Shown here piece by piece: positions 21,587 to 30,888 of a stretch of DNA of 34,415 nt. A model generated the notes under the pieces. It searched no databases and was not told the origin of the DNA. It saw nothing but the letters and a program-made list of their open reading frames with translations. Source of the DNA: an uncultured Paenibacillus sp. (GTDB taxonomy: Bacteria > Bacillota > Bacilli > Paenibacillales > Paenibacillaceae); NCBI GenBank assembly GCA_937895345.1, contig CALAWP010000023.1, positions 1 to 34,415 of the forward strand. Direction: 5' to 3'. Position 1 is the first letter of the stretch. Each line of letters begins with the position of its first letter. The position numbers and the translations under genes were made by a program.

Positions 21587-23035
21587 CTACAAAATGGGAC
21601 TGAGCAGCCGGGAAATCGACTCCCTGAACCGGTCGAACAGCGGACGGGACGCATAAATTTCTTTGGTCAGCTCGCTCGAATGCCGCATATCGTCCTCGAA
21701 GATGGCCATCAGCTTGGAAGCCGTTCCTCTATCGTATATAAATGCGTTCATTTCGAAGTTCAGCTTGAAGCTGCGAATATCGAGGTTCGCGGTGCCTACC
21801 GAAGACAGCTTGCCGTCGACGACCAGCGTCTTCGCATGCAGAAAACCTCGTTCGTACAAATAAATATGGATCCCGGCGTCCAGCAGCTCGCCCAAATAGG
21901 AATGGGTTGCCCAATATACGAAAAAATGATCCGGCCTGCTCGGCACCATAATGCGCACGTCGACCCCGGAAAAGGCGGCGATTCGCAGCGCCGTCATCAT
22001 GCTGTCGTCGGGCACGAAATACGGCGACTGCAAATAGACCGTTTGTTTGGCCGAGCTGATCATCTTGATGTACGCATCCTTGATCTGCTGCTCTTCCGTA
22101 TCGGGGCCGCTGGCGACGATCTGCATGCCGATACGCCCTTTCGCCTCATCGGCTACGGGAAAATAACGCTCGAGGAGCTGTATTTGTCCGGCGGAGGCCA
22201 AATTCCAGTCCATCAAAAACTGGGCCTGCATCTGAAGCACGGCATTGCCCTCCACTTTCAAGTGGGTGTCGCGCCACGGTCCGAACGATTTATTCAACCC
22301 CAAATATTCGTTGCCGACATTAAATCCGCCGATATACCCGACTTTCCCGTCGATAATCGCCAGCTTGCGGTGGTTGCGGTAATTGATCTTCAAGTTCACG
22401 TAAGGGATTCTCGACGGAAAAAAGGCCGCCTCCTTGCCGCCTGCCGCCCGAAGCTCGCGGAAGTAGCGTCGGGGCAAATGCGAGCTGCCGATATGATCGT
22501 ACAAAAACCGCACCTCGACCCCCTGGGCCGCCTTGGCCGCCAACGCGCTCACGAGCTTGCGGCCGAGCTCGTCGTCCCGGACAATGTAATACATCAAATG
22601 GATATGATGCTCCGCCCGCTCGATGTCTTCCATCAGCGCGTCGAACTTGTCGTTTCCGTCCGTATAAATCCGAACGTCGTTGTTGTTCGTATAGAGCGCG
22701 TAGCCATTGATTAAATTCATATAGATCATATCCTGGTAATTCGCCAGCTCTGGATCGTCGAACGCCAGCTGCCGGCGCTCCAGCTGCTGCTTCTGCTTCT
22801 CGAACGTATCCTCGATAATCCGCTGATTGTCGCCGAGCAGCTTGTTCAGCTTGCGCCTGCGAATTTTTTGCCCCAATACCAGGTACATGATAAAGCCCAG
22901 AACGGGGATAAAGAACAAGACCATGATCCATGCCCAAGTCGTTCCGACATTGCGACGTTCGAGAAATATGATCGTCACGGCCAAAAAAATGTTGAGCAGC
23001 ATAATGATCAAGTATATGTTTTGCAGCACGTTCAT
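21587..23035 (-). CDS. cls: cardiolipin synthase
   Basis: A 482-residue phospholipase-D-superfamily enzyme that joins two phosphatidylglycerol molecules to cardiolipin. It has two N-terminal membrane segments, then two HKD motifs: HxKxxxxD at His222/Lys224/Asp229 (NHRKLAIIDG, followed by IGGFN) and at His400/Lys402/Asp407 (HAKTLVVDG, followed by GTANLD). The length is normal for bacterial ClsA. I chose the ATG at 23035, with GGAGGT about 13 nt upstream; in-frame ATGs at 23071 and above have no site and would overlap the DUF1540 promoter region. It is divergent from a DUF1540 gene. Confidence 0.93.
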   Translation of the reverse strand: MNVLQNIYLIIMLLNIFLAVTIIFLERRNVGTTWAWIMVLFFIPVLGFIMYLVLGQKIRRRKLNKLLGDNQRIIEDTFEKQKQQLERRQLAFDDPELANYQDMIYMNLINGYALYTNNNDVRIYTDGNDKFDALMEDIERAEHHIHLMYYIVRDDELGRKLVSALAAKAAQGVEVRFLYDHIGSSHLPRRYFRELRAAGGKEAAFFPSRIPYVNLKINYRNHRKLAIIDGKVGYIGGFNVGNEYLGLNKSFGPWRDTHLKVEGNAVLQMQAQFLMDWNLASAGQIQLLERYFPVADEAKGRIGMQIVASGPDTEEQQIKDAYIKMISSAKQTVYLQSPYFVPDDSMMTALRIAAFSGVDVRIMVPSRPDHFFVYWATHSYLGELLDAGIHIYLYERGFLHAKTLVVDGKLSSVGTANLDIRSFKLNFEMNAFIYDRGTASKLMAIFEDDMRHSSELTKEIYASRPLFDRFRESISRLLSPIL

Positions 23036-23145
23036 CCGGTAACTGCGCACCTCCGGAGCGGATAGATTCATCCAAATGGTTATGGTGATAAGAGTATAAA
23101 TGCGGGCCGTGTCTGTCCATCCTAATGCTGAGGGAGGTGATTTCA

Positions 23146-23301
23146 ATGGCAAAGGACGTATTATGCGAAGTCAGCTCGTGCAAATATTGGGCGGCCGGCA
23201 ATCACTGCGCGGCTTCCTCGATTTATGTCGTCAGCAATCGCGGCAAGCATGCCAGCCATTCCGAAGAGACCGATTGCAAGACGTTCGAACCAAAGCTGTA
23301 G
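23146..23301 (+). CDS. DUF1540-family small protein (51 aa)
   Basis: A 51-residue protein with an excellent GGGAGGTGA site 6 nt before the ATG. The cysteine layout CEVSSCKYWAAGNHC, followed by AASSIYVVSN and a last CKTFEPKL, matches the DUF1540 family: four cysteines and the Gly-Asn-x-Cys core, probably a small metal-binding fold. DUF1540 proteins occur mainly in spore-forming Firmicutes and have no established function. It is divergent from cls and convergent with the VanY-type gene. The antisense frame here is a shadow. Confidence 0.88.
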   Translation: MAKDVLCEVSSCKYWAAGNHCAASSIYVVSNRGKHASHSEETDCKTFEPKL

Positions 23302-23402
23302 CTTCGGATAAGCCGGCCATGGCGAGAAAGGCGGCGCACCGCCCGCGTCCTGCGTCCGATCCGAACGCATCCGCAAGCTTTGCGCCGCTGCCCGCCCTAC
23401 CT

Positions 23403-24332
23403 CTATTGTGCAACCGGTACCGCGTTATAATACTCTTCCATCGTCAATCCTTCCGCCGCCAGCTCCTCGGCCAGCTCACGGCCTACGTAGCGGAGATGCC
23501 AAGGCTCGTACTTATAGCCGGTAATATCCTCTTTTCCTTTCGGATACCGGATAATGAACCCGAACTCCGCCGCATGCTCCTCCAGCCAATCGGATTCCTT
23601 CGTCCCCCCGAAGCAATCCTGCACGGCGCATTTCCCGTCGCTGCTCGTCACGTCGATCGCCAGGCCGGTCTCATGCTCGCTCGTCCCCGGCAGCGCGCTG
23701 TAGGTTCTCGCTTTTTCGTAGCCGTCCTGCTTCACGTAACGATTGAACAGCGCCTTTTGCGTTTCGTGCGAGCGGTAGGCCGACACGCCGGCCAAATAGA
23801 TGCCGTCCTTCTCCGCGGCCGCAAACATATCCTCCAAAGCTTCCGCCGCTTCCTTGCGCAGCATTCTCTTTTCGATTTGTTCGTTAAACGTGAATCTCAC
23901 GTCCGGGTATACCAAGTCGTCCGGGGCATAATCGTCCGGAAGCCTGTTGAACTTGTTGACCATGGCCGTGACGCTGTCCGGCTGGGCGATCACCGCCATA
24001 TCTTCGTCCCCGCCGGCTTGTCCGCCGTTCGAATAAACGGGCTTCGCGCCGTCCTCTTGCCCTCCGCTTCCCTCGCTGCCGCCGTTGCCGGCCGCGCCCT
24101 CGCCTTCGTCCTCCCGGCCGCTGCCGGCCTGTCCGCCGGATTCGCCGCTAATGTCGCCGCCTTGTCCCGTCGCACCGTCCGCCGGCGCGTCTGCAAGCTT
24201 GGGAGCTTCCTCCGACTGCGGCGCAGCGGTTGTCCAGTCTTTGGCGATGTTGTAGCCTCCCGCCGCCAATCCGCATACGATCAATGCCAATGCCGCCGCT
24301 CTGATTCTTTTAAATCTTTTTGATCTTTTCAT
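23403..24332 (-). CDS. VanY-type D-alanyl-D-alanine carboxypeptidase (M15B)
   Basis: A 309-residue exported zinc peptidase that removes the last D-alanine from peptidoglycan stem peptides. A basic start with a membrane anchor (about 11-29) is followed by a 70-residue Gly/Glu/Asp/Ser-rich linker and the VanY domain. Landmarks are SAYRSHETQK, PGTSEHETGLAID with zinc ligands His220 and Asp227, and EPWHLRYVG with catalytic Glu276 and zinc ligand His279. ATG at 24332 is chosen because GGAGG lies 6 nt upstream; the frame continues upstream without sense. It is divergent from the LTA synthase gene, so both act on the cell wall. No vancomycin-resistance genes are nearby, so it is more likely a housekeeping enzyme. 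Confidence 0.92.
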   Translation of the reverse strand: MKRSKRFKRIRAAALALIVCGLAAGGYNIAKDWTTAAPQSEEAPKLADAPADGATGQGGDISGESGGQAGSGREDEGEGAAGNGGSEGSGGQEDGAKPVYSNGGQAGGDEDMAVIAQPDSVTAMVNKFNRLPDDYAPDDLVYPDVRFTFNEQIEKRMLRKEAAEALEDMFAAAEKDGIYLAGVSAYRSHETQKALFNRYVKQDGYEKARTYSALPGTSEHETGLAIDVTSSDGKCAVQDCFGGTKESDWLEEHAAEFGFIIRYPKGKEDITGYKYEPWHLRYVGRELAEELAAEGLTMEEYYNAVPVAQ

Positions 24333-24432
24333 AAAGCGCCTCCCGTTCCATGCTTGTCCTTCCGAATAACCCGTTCCGGCAGGCCGCCAATAACGGCTGG
24401 GATCCAAAAAGGAGCCTTTTGCCTTTTGACAA

Positions 24433-24460
24433 TTGACAGTCTTTAGGAGCATAATGATAT
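24433..24460 (+). promoter_or_regulatory. likely promoter of the LTA synthase gene
   Basis: TTGACA (24433-24438), 16 nt, TGATAT (24455-24460). A second TTGACA overlaps upstream at 24426-24431. The leader to the start codon would be about 95 nt and includes a possible hairpin at 24500-24536 followed by TTTTTG, which might attenuate transcription. Confidence 0.55.
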
Positions 24461-24561
24461 TGAATTTACGTAAAGTAAAAATATAAAGAGAAACCGAAAA
24501 ACCGGCTTGCCTGAGAGAATTGCAAGGAAGCCTGTTTTTGCTGTGAAAGGTAGGGGCTGTT

Positions 24562-26430
24562 GTGTTAAATCGTAATATCAAGTGGCTCTTAAGCACTCGT
24601 CCTATTTTATTTTTCTCAGTTATCATGCTGCTCAAAAGCTATCTCGCCTGGATGGTCATCTTCGACGGAGGACCTTCCTGGACAACCTTGCTCAAGGAAA
24701 TTCCGTTCGTTCTCGTCGTCTATTGTCTGATCGAATGGTTCACGAGCAAGCGGAAGCTGCTCTGGTATCTGATCGTCAATACGATACTGACTTCTATTCT
24801 ATTTGCTGTCATCATGTATTACAAGTACTACGGCGTAATCGTCACCTATTTCGCCCTGGCGCAAGTCAACCAGGTTACCGCCGTCAAGAACAGCGTTTTC
24901 TCGCTGATGGACCCGTACTTCCTGTTTATTTATACGGACATCGTCATTTTGGCCTATTTCATGTTCCGCCGCAACAAAGCGGTAGAATGGAAGCGGGAAA
25001 GCAGCCGCAAGCTCAGCAGGCGCATCGTCGTCTCGACGCTGGCGGTATCGCTGGCGCTGTGTCTGTTCAATGTATTGCCTAACCGCGCCAGCATGAGCGA
25101 AATCGTGAAGGCGGAGCAAATGGGCATTTTGAATTACGAAGCCTACATGCTGCTTTCCAAAAAAGAAATCGATTATGTCGACGCCGAAGAGATTACGCAA
25201 GAGCGGATCAACGGACTGAAAGATTTGCAGCCTGCGTCCGAGCCCATACTGCACGGCTCCGCCCAAGGCAAAAACCTGATCATTATCCAAATCGAATCGA
25301 TGCAAAACTTTCTGGTCAACCTGAAAGTGGACGGGCAGGAAATTACGCCAAACTTCAACAAGCTCGTCGGCGAGAACAGCTATTTCCGCCACTTCTATCA
25401 GCAAGTCGGACAAGGCAATACGTCGGATGCCGAGTTCGTCGTCAACACGTCGCTGTACATTCCGCCGCGCGGCGCCGCGACGCAAATGTACGCCGGCAAG
25501 GAGCTTCCGTCGCTGCCGAAGCTGCTGCAATCGGCGGGCTACGACACTGCGACGTTCCATACGAATGTCGTGGAATTTTGGAACCGCGGCGAGCTGTACA
25601 AGGCGCTGGGCTTTGACCGGTATTACGACGCGAAGTTTTTCGGGGAAGAAGATACGGTATTTTTCGGGGCATCCGACGAAGTGCTGTACCGTAAAACCGC
25701 CGAAGAGCTCGATCGCATGAGCGGAAACGGCAAGCCGTTATACGCGCATGTCATCGCGATGACTTCCCATCATCCGTATACGATGCCGGAGGATAAGCAG
25801 CTCCTTCAGCTGCCGGAACGATTCGAGGACACGCTGGTCGGCGACTACCTTCAAGCGCAGCATTATGCGGATAAGGCGCTGGGCCAGTTTATCGACGATT
25901 TGAAGCAGCGGGGCATCTGGGACGACAGTCTTGTCGTGCTATACGGCGACCATCTCGGCCTTCCGATTTATTCGCTGGACCGCAACGAAAAAGAGCTGAT
26001 GGCCGAATTTTACGGCCGGGACTACACGTATACCGATATGATCAACATTCCGCTCGTCTTCGTGAACCCGGGCCAGCCGTCCGCGCCGCAAGTGTTCGAG
26101 CAGCTTGGCGGCCAAGTGGACCTGCTGCCGACGATTGCGAACCTGCTGGGCTTGTCGCTTGAGAATCAGCTGCACTTCGGCCAAGATATATTCAATCATT
26201 CTTATAATATATTGCCGCAGCGCTACTACCTGCCAAGCGGCTCCTTCCTGAGCAGCCAGGAGCTGTTCCTGTCCGGCAGCGGCTACGAGGACGGCAAGCA
26301 TTACCCGCTGGCCGGAGACGGCGCCAGCGAGGAGGAAGCGACCGAAGACGAATACCAGCGCGCGCTGGAGCTGCTGAAGCTTTCCGACAGCTACGTCAAC
26401 CACCTGCCGGATTGGAAGGTCAAGGAATAG
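24562..26430 (+). CDS. ltaS: lipoteichoic acid synthase (LtaS-type sulfatase fold)
   Basis: A 622-residue membrane enzyme that builds polyglycerol-phosphate lipoteichoic acid from phosphatidylglycerol. Five N-terminal membrane segments (within residues 10-172) are followed by the outside catalytic domain. The metal-site residues match S. aureus LtaS: Glu245 in IQIESMQNF, nucleophile Thr287 in GNTSDAEF, and Asp463/His464 in YGDHLG; His403 in TSHHPYT is the substrate-binding one. The C-terminal tail is acidic. The start is GTG at 24562, with AGGGG about 5 nt upstream. It is alone in its transcript, divergent from the VanY-type gene. Confidence 0.95.
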   Translation: MLNRNIKWLLSTRPILFFSVIMLLKSYLAWMVIFDGGPSWTTLLKEIPFVLVVYCLIEWFTSKRKLLWYLIVNTILTSILFAVIMYYKYYGVIVTYFALAQVNQVTAVKNSVFSLMDPYFLFIYTDIVILAYFMFRRNKAVEWKRESSRKLSRRIVVSTLAVSLALCLFNVLPNRASMSEIVKAEQMGILNYEAYMLLSKKEIDYVDAEEITQERINGLKDLQPASEPILHGSAQGKNLIIIQIESMQNFLVNLKVDGQEITPNFNKLVGENSYFRHFYQQVGQGNTSDAEFVVNTSLYIPPRGAATQMYAGKELPSLPKLLQSAGYDTATFHTNVVEFWNRGELYKALGFDRYYDAKFFGEEDTVFFGASDEVLYRKTAEELDRMSGNGKPLYAHVIAMTSHHPYTMPEDKQLLQLPERFEDTLVGDYLQAQHYADKALGQFIDDLKQRGIWDDSLVVLYGDHLGLPIYSLDRNEKELMAEFYGRDYTYTDMINIPLVFVNPGQPSAPQVFEQLGGQVDLLPTIANLLGLSLENQLHFGQDIFNHSYNILPQRYYLPSGSFLSSQELFLSGSGYEDGKHYPLAGDGASEEEATEDEYQRALELLKLSDSYVNHLPDWKVKE

Positions 26431-26444
26431 CGCCAAGCGCAACG

Positions 26445-26480
26445 CAAACAACCTGCCGTTATGAACACGGCAGGTTGTTT
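26445..26480 (+). terminator. terminator of the LTA synthase gene
   Basis: CAAACAACCTGCCGT (26445-26459) pairs perfectly with ACGGCAGGTTGTTTG (26466-26480) around a 6-nt loop; it lies 14 nt after the stop. The stem carries the T-rich end. Confidence 0.85.
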
Positions 26481-26580
26481 GGCGTATGCGGACGGTTGCA
26501 GCGCCGGCGTCGCTTTCATAGCGCAGCTTGGCGCGGCTCTATGAAGCGCGAGCCGCTGGCCGGAACATGCGCAGCCGCCT

Positions 26581-27639
26581 TTATAGAGCGGCCAGCCTCT
26601 CGTAATAGACCGACGCCTTCATGGCGGCCCGAGGGCGGGAGACGCCCGTGCCGGCTTGTCCGTACACCAGCATCAGCTTTGTTAAGGCCGCCTCCACGGA
26701 CATCCCGTCCAGAATGGTCGCCCCCGCTTCGATCAGCGCATGCGACGACGCATAGAGGGCGTCGGCAGCATCTTTGACGGGGCATAAGTAGACATCGATG
26801 CCCTGCTCCCGGCAACGGGATATAAATGCCGGCAAGGAATAAGGTCCGTCGTCTACGGAGCAGGCCGTGCCGGAATGGTGAAGATCGTGAAGGACTGCTT
26901 TGACGCACCCTCCGTCCAACCGGTAATGCGAATAATCCAGTCCCGGATACGGCCGGATGTAGACGACGCCCGTCTCCAGCACCGGCCGTCCGGCCGTCCA
27001 GTCATGCAGCGGCGGTTTGGGCGCCAGGCTGCCCGGCTCCGGGTTCCGGGCGTCGCCGTGCCATACGAACCGGCGGTTCTCCATCGTTCCGTAAGCCAGA
27101 TCGTAAGGCGCCCTGAATTGATCGGTAAACGGCTCGCACTGCATCAGCCGCGTCCCTAAATACACCTGCATGCCGCCCAGGCCGTTCTCATATACGGCGA
27201 ATACTCCCGGGAGCGCCTCCTCCGCGACAAAATCGATGGCGGCGGACAAATTGCGCAGCCCATTGCTGCGCGAGTCATGGATCGGATAATTGCTCGCCGT
27301 CAACACCAGCGGTATCGGAATATCGGCAAACAAATAGCCGGCCAGGCACGAGGTGTACGCCAGCGTATCCGAACCGTGCGTCACGACAATGCCGGCGTAC
27401 CGGCTCCAATCGGTTTCCCGCAATGCGGCGGCAAGCTCGACCCAATCCCGGGGCGTTATGTTTTCGCTGAGCAAGTTAAGCGGCTGAATCGTGTCCAGCG
27501 CGACGTCGGCGCGGGCCTCGGCCTGCCGGGCGTAAGCTTCCAGCAAGGAATACGAGCCGCCCTTCTGAACGTCGATGCTTGCGCCGTCCAGCTTGCTACC
27601 TATTGTTCCGCCTGTAAAAACAATCAAGATCCGCTTCAT
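26581..27639 (-). CDS. L-asparaginase-family amidohydrolase (type I-like)
   Basis: A 352-residue member of the bacterial asparaginase family, which splits asparagine to aspartate and ammonia. It has the N-terminal TGGTIGS with the catalytic Thr12 and the second active-site loop THGSDTLAY. There the usual Thr of GTD is replaced by Ser90, next to Asp91. Other family regions are TASNYPIHDSRSNGLRN and IRPYPG. It has no signal peptide, so it is cytoplasmic. The start is ATG at 27639 (MKRILIVFTGG, the usual N-terminus); a TTG four codons earlier is possible, as the AAGGGG site lies between the optimal spacings. It is the last gene of a minus-strand run after a long hairpin. Confidence 0.88.
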   Translation of the reverse strand: MKRILIVFTGGTIGSKLDGASIDVQKGGSYSLLEAYARQAEARADVALDTIQPLNLLSENITPRDWVELAAALRETDWSRYAGIVVTHGSDTLAYTSCLAGYLFADIPIPLVLTASNYPIHDSRSNGLRNLSAAIDFVAEEALPGVFAVYENGLGGMQVYLGTRLMQCEPFTDQFRAPYDLAYGTMENRRFVWHGDARNPEPGSLAPKPPLHDWTAGRPVLETGVVYIRPYPGLDYSHYRLDGGCVKAVLHDLHHSGTACSVDDGPYSLPAFISRCREQGIDVYLCPVKDAADALYASSHALIEAGATILDGMSVEAALTKLMLVYGQAGTGVSRPRAAMKASVYYERLAAL

Positions 27640-27667
27640 CTGCGAGAACAAGCCCCTTCCCTTACAT

Positions 27668-27705
27668 GGCCGGCATATCCCTTAGCAAGACAGGGAATGC
27701 CGGCC
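27668..27705. terminator. hairpin between the MMPL and asparaginase genes
   Basis: GGCCGGCAT-A-TCCCT pairs with AGGGA-ATGCCGGCC with a one-base bulge. The T-rich tail (TTTCTTCT) is on the plus strand, while the genes on both sides run minus, so it may be an imperfect MMPL terminator, a processing stem, or a control element in the asparaginase leader. Confidence 0.5.
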
Positions 27706-27732
27706 TTTCTTCTAGATTAGTATGCCCGGTTT

Positions 27733-30700
27733 CTACAAATCGCGGCGTCTCATAAACGGCCACCAGTTGGCTTCGCCGAATGTTCTCACCATGACGGGAA
27801 TGAACAACGGAAGCATAACGAGCGCGTATAAGAACAATCCGCACAGCACCATCGTGGCGATCTGCAGCAGGGACATCACTCCCGAAGGCAGCATGGCCGC
27901 AAACGTACCGCCCAGAATGACCGCGGCGGACATAATGACCGCCCCCATATGCTTCATCGCTTCGAGAATGGCCGTCTTCGGCTCCAGATGCCGGTACTCC
28001 TTGAACCGGTCCATCATGAAAATGCTGTAGTCGACGCCAAGCGCGATCAACAGAACAAAGCCGAAGAACGGCACCGCCCAGCTGACGCCGGACAGATCGA
28101 ATATTCGAACGTAGATGACTTCCGTAATCGCCAGCGACGTGTAGAAGGTCACCAGCAGCGACAGAACAATGTAGATCGGGATGACGATAGAGCGGAACAA
28201 CACAATCAGAATGAGAGAGATGCCGATCAGCATCAGCATCACGGTACGGGAATAATCCGCCTCCGATATGCCGCTCAAATCGTTGTTCATGCTCGTTACG
28301 CCGCCAACGGCCGTTTCAACGCCGCTGTAAGCCGTACCCTTGAAAGCCCTCGCGGCCGCTTGCTCGATCGCTCCGATCTCGTCCATGGCGTCCTGGGAGT
28401 AAGGGTTGCTGGCAAAAATAACGTCAAACTTCGCCGTCTTCCTGTCCGGGGCCATGTAGATGTCCAACACCGTCTGGAACTGGTCGTCCTCGATCGCTTC
28501 CTCGGGGATATGCCAGCCTGTCATCGTACGGTCCGGCGCTTCCGCCAGCCCTTGCAAATATTGCCCGGCAGTCGACAATCCGTCCGTCACTTGCGTCAAG
28601 CCGTCGACGCTTTGGTCCAGGCCGCTCGTCAGCTCGGCGAGCTGGCCGTTCAATTCGGCAAAGCCCGTCTTCAGCTCCTCTTGGCCTCCCGCCAATTCCG
28701 CCAGACCCTGCGACATAGCCGGAAGCTGAGACACGACGGCGCCCTGGCCTTTGGCCGCCTGCGCCACTCCTTGTTGCAGCTGCTCGATGCCGTCCTTCAG
28801 CTCGATCAGCCCGCTTGCCAGCGCCGATTGCCCTTCCAGCGCCTTCGTCAACCCGCCGTTGGCTTCATTTAAGCCCGTGGAGAGTCCCGCAAGCTGCTCG
28901 TTCATGGCCTTCAGCTGAACGCCCAGCGCCGCCGCCCCTTCCTGAAGTCCTCCGAGCGTGCCCAGCGCGGTCTGGAACGTCTCATCCGTCTTCAGCTCGG
29001 GATAGCTTTCCTGCAGCCTTCCCAACCCTTCGGTCACGCCGGCCAGACCTTCCGCCAGCTTCACTTGCTCATCCGCTACGGCGGAATACCCTTCCGTCAA
29101 TTGGGCCAATCCGCCGCCCAATTGCTCATAGCCTTTCAACAGCTCGCCGCTTGCCGCCGCCAGCTGTCCGGCACTGTCGGCCGCTTGCTCCATTCCCGCA
29201 ACGAGCTCGCCGGCGCCGGCAGATCCGTCCTCCAGCCCTTGCTGGATCGCTTTCAGCCCTGCCGTCAATTGCTTGACGCCGTCTTGAAGGCTTCTCGTTC
29301 CTTCGACCAGCTGTCCGGCGCCGTCGGCCGCTTCCGCCAGCAGCGGCGCATTCGCGCTTAAACCGCTGCTCGCCTCGGCCAGCCCGTTGCGAATCTCGCC
29401 TAACCCGTCGCCGCTTTGGCCGAGCCCGTCGTCCAGCTGCACGACCTGATCGGCGACAAGAAATTGTTCCATCACGCTTCCCGTCGGACGGGTTGCGCTT
29501 CGTACCGTCTCCACGCCGTCTACCTTGGACAGCTCGCGGGCGAGCTGCTCAAGCGCAGCCAAGCCTTCCGGCGTATCGAACGGCGTCTCCGACCTGACGA
29601 TGACGCTGGTCGGGAGCGTCTGACCGGGACCGAACCCTTCCGCAATCGTATTGAACCCTTTGACGGAGTCGTATTTGTCGCCGATCTCGTCAAGGGAGTT
29701 GTAAGAGACGGCGCCCTTGTAGGCCGCCAGGAACGGTACGATCAGCACCGCCAAAATCACGATCGCCCAAAGCGGTTTCTTCAGCGAGAATGTGCCCACC
29801 GCTCCCCACAGCCGGCTCGGCTTATGCTCCAGCGAGCCCTTGGCCGGCCAGAACAGGGCGTTGCCCAATACGGCCAGGAAGAACGGCACAATCGTAAACA
29901 ATGCAACCAGCAGCACGGCGATGCCTACCGCCACCGCCACGGCCGACTGGTACAAGATAAAGGTGGACAGGCCGATAGACGTAAAGCCTACCAGCACGGC
30001 CAAGCCGGAATAAAGAACGGTCTTGCCCGCGGTGCGGTACGTTTCGATAATCGCCTCGAACTTGTCTCCCCGATGCGCCAGCTCTTCCTTGTAGCGGCTG
30101 ATCAGCAAAATGCAGTAGTCCGTCCCGATGCCGAACATAACCGCCACCATAAAAATTTGCGTAAAGTTGGACAACGGGAAGTCGGCGTACTCGGCCAAAT
30201 AAGCGACCACCGACTGCGAGACCAGGTAGGACAGCCCTACGGTAAGCAGCGGCACGAACGGCGCCGCCGCGGAACGGAACACGACAAACAGAATGACGAG
30301 AATAAATCCGACCGTAATATATTCCGTCTTCTTTAGCCCTTCCTCCGAGCTTTTGATGACATCCTCCGCGATCAGCCAGTCGCCCGTCAAGTAATGGTCG
30401 ACCTTCACTTCCTGCAGCGCTTCGTACAAGCCGTCGCGAAGCTCCGCCGGCTCCCTGCCGGCGGAAGAAACCTGCAGCAGCGCCAGAACGGTGCTGCCGT
30501 CCTCCGACACCATTTGATCCTTGAGCTCCGGCGTCTCGAAGTGGGTCGTAACCGAAACGACGCCAAGCTGCTCCTTCTCGTTCGACAGCCGGCCGATGCC
30601 TCTCTTCGCCTCCGCCAGATCGGAGTCGGTCAAGCCCCCCTCCCGGTGAAAGACGAGCACGGCCGACAGCCCGCCCGTCCCTTCGCCGCCGATCGCCTTC

Positions 30701-30861
30701 TCCAACTCCGCGGCAACCGTGGAAGGATAGCCGTCCGGCACATTGACCTGTCCCTTCTCGCGAACCAGATCCGCCATACTGGGAGCGCTCAGCATTAATC
30801 CGGCCGATGCCGCAATCCACAGGACGAGCACCAGCCATCTCAGCTTCAACACAGCCTTCAT
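27733..30861 (-). CDS. MMPL/RND-family exporter (YdgH-like)
   Basis: A 1042-residue MMPL transporter with two repeated membrane halves of about six helices each. The proton-relay Asp-Tyr pairs are present in both: GIGTDY (Asp248, Tyr249) and ALGVDY (Asp944, Tyr945). The first outside loop (about 30-175) is of normal type. The second (about 410-860) is much enlarged and contains many Leu-x2-Gly heptad-like units (residues about 500-800), similar to YhgE/Pip-type coiled segments. The ATG has GGAGAG upstream. The MarR gene lies directly upstream, as in B. subtilis ydgG-ydgH. The substrate is unknown; MMPL proteins move lipids, antibiotics or drugs out of the cell using the proton gradient. Confidence 0.92.
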   Translation of the reverse strand: MKAVLKLRWLVLVLWIAASAGLMLSAPSMADLVREKGQVNVPDGYPSTVAAELEKAIGGEGTGGLSAVLVFHREGGLTDSDLAEAKRGIGRLSNEKEQLGVVSVTTHFETPELKDQMVSEDGSTVLALLQVSSAGREPAELRDGLYEALQEVKVDHYLTGDWLIAEDVIKSSEEGLKKTEYITVGFILVILFVVFRSAAAPFVPLLTVGLSYLVSQSVVAYLAEYADFPLSNFTQIFMVAVMFGIGTDYCILLISRYKEELAHRGDKFEAIIETYRTAGKTVLYSGLAVLVGFTSIGLSTFILYQSAVAVAVGIAVLLVALFTIVPFFLAVLGNALFWPAKGSLEHKPSRLWGAVGTFSLKKPLWAIVILAVLIVPFLAAYKGAVSYNSLDEIGDKYDSVKGFNTIAEGFGPGQTLPTSVIVRSETPFDTPEGLAALEQLARELSKVDGVETVRSATRPTGSVMEQFLVADQVVQLDDGLGQSGDGLGEIRNGLAEASSGLSANAPLLAEAADGAGQLVEGTRSLQDGVKQLTAGLKAIQQGLEDGSAGAGELVAGMEQAADSAGQLAAASGELLKGYEQLGGGLAQLTEGYSAVADEQVKLAEGLAGVTEGLGRLQESYPELKTDETFQTALGTLGGLQEGAAALGVQLKAMNEQLAGLSTGLNEANGGLTKALEGQSALASGLIELKDGIEQLQQGVAQAAKGQGAVVSQLPAMSQGLAELAGGQEELKTGFAELNGQLAELTSGLDQSVDGLTQVTDGLSTAGQYLQGLAEAPDRTMTGWHIPEEAIEDDQFQTVLDIYMAPDRKTAKFDVIFASNPYSQDAMDEIGAIEQAAARAFKGTAYSGVETAVGGVTSMNNDLSGISEADYSRTVMLMLIGISLILIVLFRSIVIPIYIVLSLLVTFYTSLAITEVIYVRIFDLSGVSWAVPFFGFVLLIALGVDYSIFMMDRFKEYRHLEPKTAILEAMKHMGAVIMSAAVILGGTFAAMLPSGVMSLLQIATMVLCGLFLYALVMLPLFIPVMVRTFGEANWWPFMRRRDL

Positions 30862-30888
30862 ATCGATTTCTCTCTCCTCTCCACATGC

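Noticed and set aside
21569..22714. 381-codon plus-strand frame
   Set aside because: Antisense of cardiolipin synthase, whose HKD motifs are clear on the other strand.
23100..24323. 407-codon plus-strand frame over DUF1540 and VanY-type genes
   Set aside because: It lies antisense to the VanY domain and crosses the true DUF1540 gene in another frame; composition is Arg-rich and no domain is seen.
23403..24332. Vancomycin-resistance locus
   Set aside because: The VanY-type protein stands without vanHAX, vanRS or vanZ genes; such carboxypeptidases are common housekeeping proteins.
26512..26550. Asparaginase terminator from the CGCTTTCATAG / CTATGAAGCG inverted repeat
   Set aside because: The arms differ by one inserted base, the loop is GC-rich and no T run follows on either strand, so a terminator cannot be claimed.
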